Part shown: positions 22,463 through 28,275 of the stretch, one piece after another
Layout: every line of letters starts with the position of its first letter
How positions within the stretch are numbered: the stretch's first letter is position 1
Virus record (IMG/VR): IMGVR_UViG_3300045918_000170
Span: 1 to 32,044 of that record
DNA from: a virus
Direction: 5' to 3' (one strand)
DNA length: 32,044 bases
Translations under genes and position numbers: made by a program
The notes under the pieces: model-generated
What the model was told of the DNA's origin: nothing
The model's input: only the letters and a program-made list of their open reading frames with translations
Database searches by the model: none

Positions 22463-22932
22463 GGGATGATCTTTCCGGTAGCGTTTACTTTGTCAATCCA
22501 GCGGCCCACTTGGGTCTGGAAGATGGCCAGTGCATCATTGAGTTTGGCTGCGGCCGGTTTCAAAAAGCTGCGGGCCGACATCTTGCGAGTGCCAAACTCA
22601 AGAAAGCGCCAGTAAAACGGGTCAGAGTTGCTTTTGGCACCACGTAGGCCGGCCTTGGCGGGCTTGACGTTGACAAATACACCCACATCACCCGCACGGC
22701 GGGCTTGCTTGCTGGAGCGCACCCGAATGGCAGAGCGCAAGGTGCCGGGCTTACGGTAAGGCGCATTCACGGAAGGTGACAGCACTGGCGCATTGCGCTT
22801 GGCTTCATCACGCACCAGGCGGGCGCCGGCGCTCAGAGCGTTGCGCACCACACGTTTGCGCATGGCGGGCACCAGCTCGCGCAGTTTTTTGACCAGGTCG
22901 TCAACGCCTTCAAGTTTGATTTCAGCGGCCAT
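22459..22932 (-). CDS. HK97 gp10-like neck/minor tail protein
   Basis: A 157-residue basic protein. Signature parts are EIKLEGVDDLVKKLRELVPA, then VVRNALSAGARLVRDEAKRN, the APVLSPSVNAPYRKPGTLRS segment, and FYWRFLEFGTRKMSARSFLK with PAAAKLNDALAIF. This is the HK97 gp10 family, which acts at the head-tail junction. It starts at ATG 22932, overlapping the preceding adaptor gene by 11 bases, and is coupled to the DUF3168-like gene downstream. Confidence 0.88.
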   Translation of the reverse strand: MAAEIKLEGVDDLVKKLRELVPAMRKRVVRNALSAGARLVRDEAKRNAPVLSPSVNAPYRKPGTLRSAIRVRSSKQARRAGDVGVFVNVKPAKAGLRGAKSNSDPFYWRFLEFGTRKMSARSFLKPAAAKLNDALAIFQTQVGRWIDKVNATGKIIP

Positions 22933-23248
22933 CTTTGACCCCTTGCAGGCACATGAGCTCTAACATCTCTTTTCGGCCTACGGGCACCACACCCGTGATG
23001 TCGTGCGCCCTGCCCTGCCACACCAGGCGGGTGAGTGTGCTTACGTCTGCACGGTAGCGGATGCGTACTTTGATGGTTTGCTCTTGCTGCACCTGCGCCG
23101 CGGCAAAGAATTCACGCCCACGCACGGCCTGACACTGCGCCCACACGGTGGCAATGGGCACCCAGGTGATGGTGTCCTGGCCAAAGCCGTCAGTGACGAC
23201 GCTGCGGGCCTGCAGGGTAACGCGCTGATCGAGGTCGCCAATGTTCAT
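22922..23248 (-). CDS. Head-tail adaptor (SPP1 gp16-like joining protein)
   Basis: A 108-residue protein from ATG 23248, which overlaps the previous stop (ATGA); a GTG three codons earlier is less likely. The pattern MNIGDLDQRVTLQARSVVTD, then WVPIATVWAQCQAVRGREFF, then VQQEQTIKVRIRYRADVST, followed by RLVWQGRAHDITGVVPVGRK is that of the phage head-tail joining family (Phage_H_T_join). It forms a ring at the stopper position between connector and tail. Confidence 0.88.
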   Translation of the reverse strand: MNIGDLDQRVTLQARSVVTDGFGQDTITWVPIATVWAQCQAVRGREFFAAAQVQQEQTIKVRIRYRADVSTLTRLVWQGRAHDITGVVPVGRKEMLELMCLQGVKDGR

Positions 23249-23814
23249 AGTTTCCACACCCGGTAACGGTCCAGCAGCCGGTCGGCAAAGCCCAGGCTGT
23301 AGGTTTGTTTGACGCCTTCGAGCTGGCGGCTCTCGTACATGGCGCCGATCATCAGTTTGATCCAGGCCTTGATGCCCTCTGGCACGCTGGCGGCATCTGC
23401 ATAGCCTGCCACATAGCGCAGGACCACAGCATTGATCTGGTCGCGGGTGTCTGGCCAGATTCCGGCGTAGACCGGCACCACGTAGGCCAGGCCTGCGTCG
23501 TCAGCCGAATCAAGCGTGTACAGGGTATTGCTCAGGGTTTGCTGTACGCCGGTGCTGTCGTTGTATTTAAGGCTGGTAACGCTGGCCACCGGAACGCGGG
23601 TGAGTTCAAACGCCGTTGGGAAGGCGTCGAGCGTGAGCTCCCAGGTTTGCGGCATGAGGGCCCGGCCGGTGATTTGTTCAGCGGCCTCGGTGGCGGCCGC
23701 GGTGTAGGCGGTGATGAGCGCATCTTCGTCAGACACGTCAACCCGCAGGTGCAGCTTGGCGTCAACCAGGCTGACAGCCGGAGTACTTGCGGCGGTGATG
23801 AGTTTGAGTGACAT
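23245..23814 (-). CDS. Head-tail connector protein (gp6/phiE125 gp8-like)
   Basis: A 189-residue protein starting at ATG 23814, not at an upstream start in the same frame, which would overlap the repeat-protein gene. Typical parts: SLVDAKLHLRVDVSDEDALI, then YTAAATEAAEQITGRALMPQ, then WELTLDAFPTAFELTRVPVA and VTSLKYNDSTG, and a C-terminal VPEGIKAWIKLMIGAMYESR. This is the phage gp6-like head-tail connector (phiE125 gp8 relative), which docks below the portal. It follows the repeat-protein gene by two bases and is coupled downstream. Confidence 0.88.
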   Translation of the reverse strand: MSLKLITAASTPAVSLVDAKLHLRVDVSDEDALITAYTAAATEAAEQITGRALMPQTWELTLDAFPTAFELTRVPVASVTSLKYNDSTGVQQTLSNTLYTLDSADDAGLAYVVPVYAGIWPDTRDQINAVVLRYVAGYADAASVPEGIKAWIKLMIGAMYESRQLEGVKQTYSLGFADRLLDRYRVWKL

Positions 23815-23816
23815 GC

Positions 23817-24743
23817 TTACCTTTTTGTCGTTTCCAGGTTGGCACGCCTTGGTGCAGACGTTTGCACACCACGCGTGCCACCTTGTTGATCTAACCTGCT
23901 GCCGCCAATACATTCAGGGCGGCTTGATGTGAATGCTGTTCTACCGACTTGTGCACCAGGCACGATGACCGCCACGTTGCCTTGGGTCAGTGTGGGCGCG
24001 TGGCCAGCGTAGGCCAACACGCCTTTAATAGGAGCCAAAGCAACGTTTGTTGTGCGTGCCAGTGTTGGCACCTTACCCGTGATCGTCAACACACCCTTGG
24101 CTGGGGCCAGCGTCACGCCACTGGTGCGTGTAACTGTCGGAACCTTGCCTGTCAGCGCCAAAGAACCTTTGACCGGCGCCAACGCCTTGTTGGTGGTTTG
24201 CACCAGTGTGGGCGTCTTGCCTGTGGCTGTCAGACTCCCTTTGATTGGGGTCAGCATCAAGCCTGACGACTGTGTGACTGTCGGAACCTTGCCCGTGACC
24301 GTCAAACTTCCCTTGACCGGGGCCAGAGCCACGTTCGCGGTTCGGGCCAGCGTGGGCACCTTACCTGTGAGGGTCAGACTGCCTTTGGCCGGGGCCAGAG
24401 TTAGCCCAACCGACTGTGTAACTGTTGGCGTCTTACCTGTCAGGGCTAACGCGCCTTTGCTTGGTGCCAGCGCCACATTCGCGGTTCTGGCGACTGTCGG
24501 AACCTTGCCTGTGGCGCTCAGTGAGCCTTTGACCGGGCTGAGTGCGACATTGGCTGTGCGGGCCACGGTGGGCACTTTGCCTGTTGCCGTCAGGCTACCT
24601 TTGACCGGGGCCAGGGTGACGCTGCTGCCACCCGTTTGCACCAGCGTGGGGGCGTGGCCCGTGGCGGTCAGTGCACCTTTGGTTGGTGACAGTGAAACAC
24701 CGCCGCCTGCTGCTGCCGGGGCAAGTAATAGCAGCAAAGACAT
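23817..24743 (-). CDS. Virion-like protein with ten tandem 24-residue repeats
   Basis: A 308-residue protein. After a hydrophobic start (MSLLLLLAPAAAGGG) residues 16-256 are ten head-to-tail repeats. Copies two to nine are exactly 24 residues; the first is 26 and the last 23. The repeat reads approximately VALAPVKGSLTATGKVPTVA plus RTAN, with invariant Pro at position 5, Lys-Gly at 7-8, Gly at 14 and Pro-Thr at 17-18. A 52-residue non-repeated, basic tail follows. The regularity suggests a beta-solenoid, fibre or surface-decoration protein. The gene lies among head proteins between the DGR and the connector genes. DNA repeats of 72 bp could change copy number by recombination. Function is not recognised. 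Confidence 0.72.
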   Translation of the reverse strand: MSLLLLLAPAAAGGGVSLSPTKGALTATGHAPTLVQTGGSSVTLAPVKGSLTATGKVPTVARTANVALSPVKGSLSATGKVPTVARTANVALAPSKGALALTGKTPTVTQSVGLTLAPAKGSLTLTGKVPTLARTANVALAPVKGSLTVTGKVPTVTQSSGLMLTPIKGSLTATGKTPTLVQTTNKALAPVKGSLALTGKVPTVTRTSGVTLAPAKGVLTITGKVPTLARTTNVALAPIKGVLAYAGHAPTLTQGNVAVIVPGAQVGRTAFTSSRPECIGGSRLDQQGGTRGVQTSAPRRANLETTKR

Positions 24744-24744
24744 A

Positions 24745-25488
24745 TCAAGCTACCGCTGTAAATTCGGTCCAGTCTGCGCTAACTATCCACATGTCAGTCA
24801 CCGGGTTCTGTGTTGCCAGCACGTAGTCCAACACGGCAATAACACCCTCGCCTTCGCGCAACAGCACATACTCGTCGGGTCCGTCCATGAGACTGAGTTT
24901 GGCGATCATGTCAAAGCCAGCGGCGGTAATCATCCTGGCAGCGAACTGAGCAGTGAGTGCCCCACCGACAGGTGTTGCAGTCAGGGCTGTTGCAGACGAT
25001 GTTCCGTCCGCAGAGGCGTCGAATAAAATAGCTACGCTTGCACTCGATGATTTAGCAGAATCTTTTGGCACCTTAGTCGCCGCTGTTCCGTTGGTGGGTG
25101 CCGCCGTGACGCGATAGAGGCGAACCATCGGAGGCAATACCGTGACGGCTTTGATGACTGTGGCAGTCAAATGAATATGCACTTCTTCTAGCTTTACCAG
25201 TAAGCCAGAGCCTGTGGTGTTGAATATGCTGAAAATCTTTTGACCAGCGGTTCCCGCCCTGCCGGGCATACGGAAGCTGCTTGCGCGTCCGTCATAGGAC
25301 ACTAGCTCAGCGCCGTCTAGAGTAACAGGCAGTGGGTAAGCACCTGATGTGTCCCTGGCAGAGTTATCTGCGCCCCATACAGGCTTCATCCGTTGAACCA
25401 GAATACCTGATGATGCAGAGCCGTTTAAGGTTGTGACGTCATCCGCCGCAATCGTGGCTGTGCCGTTTTGTGTCGTGTTGTCTACCAT
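24745..25488 (-). CDS. Putative virion structural protein
   Basis: A 247-residue protein. The start (NTTQNGTATIAADDVTTLNG), GILVQRMKPVWGADNSARDT and SGAYPLPVTLDG match a widespread group of phage structural proteins whose N-termini describe a head or fibre anchor. The centre (EEVHIHLTATVIKAVTVLPP) is beta-rich and the end reads VTDMWIVSADWTEFTAVA. No membrane segment or enzymatic motif is seen. It lies one base after the upstream structural gene's stop region and directly before the repeat-protein gene. Probably a capsid decoration or fibre-like component. Confidence 0.62.
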   Translation of the reverse strand: MVDNTTQNGTATIAADDVTTLNGSASSGILVQRMKPVWGADNSARDTSGAYPLPVTLDGAELVSYDGRASSFRMPGRAGTAGQKIFSIFNTTGSGLLVKLEEVHIHLTATVIKAVTVLPPMVRLYRVTAAPTNGTAATKVPKDSAKSSSASVAILFDASADGTSSATALTATPVGGALTAQFAARMITAAGFDMIAKLSLMDGPDEYVLLREGEGVIAVLDYVLATQNPVTDMWIVSADWTEFTAVA

Positions 25489-25490
25489 GA

Positions 25491-25955
25491 TCAGATCAGA
25501 TCAAACCAGCCTGTTGCGGGCTGCGTCACGGTGATCGTATTTCCCGCCGTGGTCAGCGGGATGTCTGCCGGAGTTGCATCACCTAAGAAATACCCGATCA
25601 GCGGATTGACCTGCCCCCACACGGTGCCAAGCAGATACATGACGTAATAGCGATGCGCCGGGATGCCCGTGCCCGATGCCGTCCACACCGGGGGCGCACC
25701 TGCCAGGAAATAGCCGTTGGATCCTGCTGCGGCTGTGGCTGCTGCGCCCGTGAGGGTGACGCCGCCAGTGGTGTAGCCTTGGCCATTGGCGATTTCGTTG
25801 GCCGACACATCAGCCCATAGAGCATGGCCTGCAGTGGTGATGTTGGGCGTGTAGGCGCTCGAGACCAAGGCCAGTTTGATCGTGGCACCAACAATGTCAT
25901 TGATGCGGTAGTCGTCTTTGTTTTTGGCAAAGAGTGTGAAAGCGCCTGCGGCCAT
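25491..25955 (-). CDS. Putative virion/decoration protein
   Basis: A 154-residue protein. It has DYRINDIVGATIKLALVSSA then YTPNITTAGHALWADVSANE, and GQGYTTGGVTLTG, which are typical of small phage structural proteins found near head genes. PLIGYFLGDATPADIPLTTA near the end, with a strand-rich terminus (NTITVTQPATGWFDLI), suggests a beta-sandwich. Such proteins often decorate capsids or form short fibres. It directly precedes the 247-residue protein with a two-base gap, consistent with co-assembly. Role inferred. Confidence 0.62.
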   Translation of the reverse strand: MAAGAFTLFAKNKDDYRINDIVGATIKLALVSSAYTPNITTAGHALWADVSANEIANGQGYTTGGVTLTGAAATAAAGSNGYFLAGAPPVWTASGTGIPAHRYYVMYLLGTVWGQVNPLIGYFLGDATPADIPLTTAGNTITVTQPATGWFDLI

Positions 25956-25958
25956 GAT

Positions 25959-26111
25959 TTAGTCCTTCATTTCAAATCTGTTAATACGAACCAGCGCCCA
26001 AGCCACGCACCAGCCACCAATCCACAAAAGCACCCAGCTTGTAAGAAAGCAAGCGGCCCACCAGGCCACAGTAAAGCCTAGAAAAAACAGGATGCGCTCT
26101 AAAGTGCTCAT
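25959..26111 (-). CDS. 50-residue membrane protein
   Basis: ATG 26111 opens a 50-residue frame, MSTLERILFFLGFTVAWWAA followed by CFLTSWVLLWIGGWCVAWAL and a short basic tail. Two hydrophobic, Trp-rich segments are likely, giving a hairpin in the inner membrane. A longer upstream frame reads into the preceding gene and is rejected. The gene is three bases upstream of the next start. A hydrophobic protein in a structural cluster is unusual; it might be a small accessory of infection or assembly. Function unknown. Confidence 0.55.
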   Translation of the reverse strand: MSTLERILFFLGFTVAWWAACFLTSWVLLWIGGWCVAWALVRINRFEMKD

Positions 26112-26121
26112 GGCAGGCGCA

Positions 26122-26577
26122 TCAAGCCAGGCCAAGTTTTGCCCGCTCGGCACGGCCCCAGGCGCGGGCGGCTTCAACGAATTCACCAAAGGCAAGCAGT
26201 TCGTCTTGTTCGCCTGGCTTGAAAGCGTAGGCGCCCAGCGCCACACCCACGCCAATGCGGGCGTATTTGGCCTCGTCACTCTGGCTGTATATGCTGCGAA
26301 TCAACTGCTCGGTGCGCTCGTAAATCAGCGCCACATGCACACTGGCGGCCTTGATTTGCTCTTTGAGATCATCGGTGAGCGTCACGTCTGTGATGGTGAT
26401 CTCTGGGTGCTGTTCTGGCAGCGTCAATTCGTCAGGCACAGCCACATAGGTCACGCCATCAAGCGTGCACAGTTCGGTGCAATAGACGGCGTCATCCACA
26501 CCTTGCGAGTCGGGCAGGCGCATTTGCAGCACGGTGAGCGCTTGTAAAACTTTGCGGTAGCTTTTGATAGAGGTCAT
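26122..26577 (-). CDS. Hypothetical structural-region protein downstream of the RT
   Basis: A 151-residue protein from ATG 26577 with AGGA eight bases upstream; the first 86 bases overlap the end of the RT gene in another frame. It is helical at both ends (SYRKVLQALTVLQMRLPDSQ, LLAFGEFVEAARAWGRAERA) with a strand-like centre (VTYVAVPDELTLPEQHPEIT, then ITDVTLTDDLKEQIKAASVH). No family is recognised. The long overlap with RT indicates tight coupling or a trimmed RT terminus. It may be a structural or assembly protein, since the surrounding genes are of that type. Confidence 0.6.
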   Translation of the reverse strand: MTSIKSYRKVLQALTVLQMRLPDSQGVDDAVYCTELCTLDGVTYVAVPDELTLPEQHPEITITDVTLTDDLKEQIKAASVHVALIYERTEQLIRSIYSQSDEAKYARIGVGVALGAYAFKPGEQDELLAFGEFVEAARAWGRAERAKLGLA

Positions 26578-27529
26578 GGTGGTGTTCCTGTAGGTGCGTC
26601 ATGAGGGGTTGAAATGAACAGGTGTGCCGGGCATGGCCCAGGCGCGAAACAACGCCGGGCAGATGCCTGCGCCGGGCATCGGTGCGCAGTGCACCAATCA
26701 CATGGGGGCGCACAAAGCGGGCGGTCGACCAGGTGCGAAAGCCTACAAAGTTGGCGCCGCGTTTGATTGGGTGCAGGCTGTAGTGGCTGATCTCCAACCC
26801 CAACACCAGCATATGGGCACGAATGGTTGCCAGCCACAATAAGCCCTGGGCGCGGCTGTTGGCAAGCATGATGGCATCGTCCATATAGCGGCCATAGTGG
26901 GGCACCTTGAGGGTCCGTTTGCAATACTGGTCCAGGCTGTTGAGGTAAACATTGGCAAAGGTCTGGCTCAGCAGGTTACCTATCGGCACGCCCTGTGGTG
27001 CATCACGGTGCGCAAATTGTGCCAATAGGTGCAGCATGCGCTGGCACTTGATGACCTTGGCCAACAAGGCCTGCAGCACCGTGCGATCGATGCTGTAAAA
27101 GAACTTGCGAGCATCCACATGCAGCACCCAGTCGGTGCGCGGTGCGGCTCGCATGCATTTTTGCAACCAGTCTGCCGCCTGGTGGGTTCCCCGGCCCACA
27201 CGGCAGGCAAAGCTGGTGGTGATGTATCGGGCTTCAAACAGCGGGGCCAGCACGGCGTAGGCGGCATGCTGCACCACCAGGTCACGAAACGCGGGGGCTT
27301 CAATGAGTCGCGGTTTGCGGCCATCAGTGACCCAAAAACTATTGCATGGGCGCGGTATGTAAGAGTAATCCGACAGCTCGGTGTGCAACAGGTGCAGGTT
27401 CTCGCCCAGGTTGCGGCCAAATTCATAACAGGCCCGGTGGCTGCGTTTATCCTGGCGGGCACGCAGATAGGCTGCATGTAGCGCCTCGGTGCTGCAAATC
27501 TGCGGGTACAGGTTACCGCTACGGCGCAT
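26492..27529 (-). CDS. Diversity-generating retroelement reverse transcriptase
   Basis: A 345-residue protein from ATG 27529, chosen for AGGA six bases upstream; an in-frame TTG at 27562 is weaker. RT motifs in order: RKPRLIEAPAFRDLVVQHAA (fingers), DWVLHVDARKFFYSID with Asp139 (motif 3/A), QGVPIGNLLSQTFANVYLN at 179-197, the DGR-typical IGxxxSQ form of motif 4, and YMDD at 215-218 in GRYMDDAIML (catalytic Asp217 and Asp218). The thumb-like part follows, with a basic C-terminus (RTDARRRHLPGVV). There is no maturase or endonuclease domain, unlike group II intron RTs. It copies the TR RNA with adenine-specific errors. It is preceded by the TR and the Avd-like gene and overlaps the next gene by 86 bases. 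Confidence 0.95.
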   Translation of the reverse strand: MRRSGNLYPQICSTEALHAAYLRARQDKRSHRACYEFGRNLGENLHLLHTELSDYSYIPRPCNSFWVTDGRKPRLIEAPAFRDLVVQHAAYAVLAPLFEARYITTSFACRVGRGTHQAADWLQKCMRAAPRTDWVLHVDARKFFYSIDRTVLQALLAKVIKCQRMLHLLAQFAHRDAPQGVPIGNLLSQTFANVYLNSLDQYCKRTLKVPHYGRYMDDAIMLANSRAQGLLWLATIRAHMLVLGLEISHYSLHPIKRGANFVGFRTWSTARFVRPHVIGALRTDARRRHLPGVVSRLGHARHTCSFQPLMTHLQEHHHDLYQKLPQSFTSAHRAANAPARLARCG

Positions 27530-27816
27530 GGCGGATCCTGGTGAAAGATGCAGCAGCACCAATTTTCATGGCGGAGCACCCAACATGGGATGCGGCCACT
27601 ACCAAAGGGCGCTGCCGCCTAACATTTCGCCGTACAGCACGACAGGGGCTCCCTCTTTGCCAGTCAGCACACGCTGCATAAGGCATGTTTGGCATAGAGT
27701 CGGCACAAAACCCCACGTTGTTGTTCGCGTTGTTCCGGGCATTGTTGAGGTTGCGATTGCGCACACCAGCGTTGCCGCCGTTGTTCCAATTGCCACGCGA
27801 AATCACACAAAGCATG
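27530..27816 (-). ncRNA. DGR template RNA region (TR plus spacer to the RT)
   Basis: No convincing gene lies between the Avd-like stop (27817) and the RT start. The span holds the TR at its 5' side and a spacer of about 171 bases before the RT, matching the layout in which RT-Avd uses an RNA made of TR and flanking spacer. A frame is open through it, but it lacks plausible protein character and overlaps avd and RT. The RNA boundaries are not visible and are inferred from the layout. Confidence 0.7.
27701..27813 (-). repeat. DGR template repeat (TR)
   Basis: A 113-base repeat matching 28290-28402. On the coding (minus) strand it has 27 adenines, of which 26 are the first two bases of 13 AAC/AAT codons in the target's frame. 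All 14 differences from VR are at these adenines (10 A-to-G, 3 A-to-C, 1 A-to-T); none of the other 86 positions differs. It begins three bases after the Avd-like stop. This pattern is the defining signature of a DGR template. Confidence 0.97.
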
Positions 27817-28242
27817 TCAAGCCCCCACCGCATTCGGGGGTTCACACCCCTGAATTTCTGTGTTGAGCCAGCCGCCAATCATGCGTCCCAGCTCATCCAC
27901 CATTTTTAACAGCGTCAGAAACCGGTGGTCAGCCGGGGCCTGCGCATCTTTGCGCCCTGCATCAAACCCAAATAACCCAAGCTCATGGGCCAGGTGGATC
28001 ATCATGCGCAACTGCTCGTGGCGCACGTCGAGCGCTGTAAGAGCAGTCTTTTTGTAATAACGCTTTTGTGCCTCGGTCACCAGGTTGTACACATCCAGAA
28101 ACGCCTGGCGGATGCCCTGCGAAAGTGTGTATTTATGGCAATTTGGGAAATGCGCCAGATACCCCTCAAGCTGCACAGCAAACAACACCAGCTTGCGGTG
28201 CAAGCCCGCTTCGGCGTGAATGGATTTTTTCTGCGTGGTCAT
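27817..28242 (-). CDS. avd: Avd-like DGR accessory protein
   Basis: A 141-residue protein with AGGACG before ATG 28242, between target and TR exactly where avd sits in Bordetella phage-type DGRs. The sequence HRKLVLFAVQLEGYLAHFPN, then YTLSQGIRQAFLDVYNLVTE, then LDVRHEQLRMMIHLAHELGL and FLTLLKMVDELGRMIGGWL forms four amphipathic helices, the bAvd four-helix-bundle pattern. Avd forms a basic pentamer that binds RT and template RNA and is needed for mutagenic cDNA synthesis. The stop is three bases before the TR. The family assignment rests on pattern and context. Confidence 0.88.
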   Translation of the reverse strand: MTTQKKSIHAEAGLHRKLVLFAVQLEGYLAHFPNCHKYTLSQGIRQAFLDVYNLVTEAQKRYYKKTALTALDVRHEQLRMMIHLAHELGLFGFDAGRKDAQAPADHRFLTLLKMVDELGRMIGGWLNTEIQGCEPPNAVGA

Positions 28243-28248
28243 GTCGAC

Positions 28249-28272
28249 GTCCTATCGCTATCGCTCAAGGAC
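28249..28272. promoter_or_regulatory. Inverted repeat just downstream of VR (possible DGR homing hairpin)
   Basis: GTCCT (28249-28253) and AGGAC (28268-28272) form a perfect five-base inverted repeat with a 14-base loop. It lies 17 bases past the VR end and between target stop and avd start. Hairpins directly after VR support target recognition in several DGRs. This one has a short stem and a long loop, so the call is tentative. Confidence 0.35.
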
Positions 28273-28275
28273 ACA

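Noticed and set aside
23880-24743. CRISPR array suggested by regular repeats
   Set aside because: The repeats are 72 bp, contiguous and in frame with a protein; there are no unique spacers.
24052-25026. 324-codon plus-strand ORF with internal repeats
   Set aside because: It is the complement of the 24-residue repeat gene and its neighbour. Its repeats simply mirror the coding repeats and it has no ribosome-binding context.
26492-27529. Group II intron RT or retron
   Set aside because: No maturase X or HNH domain and no intron ends. Avd-like gene, TR/VR pair and IGxxxSQ motif fit a DGR instead.
27519-27878. A 119-codon open frame running through avd's end, the TR and the RT start
   Set aside because: It carries the TR in the VR frame, but it overlaps two real genes, and its non-TR parts look like out-of-frame sequence. 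The TR serves as RNA template, so a protein is not expected.
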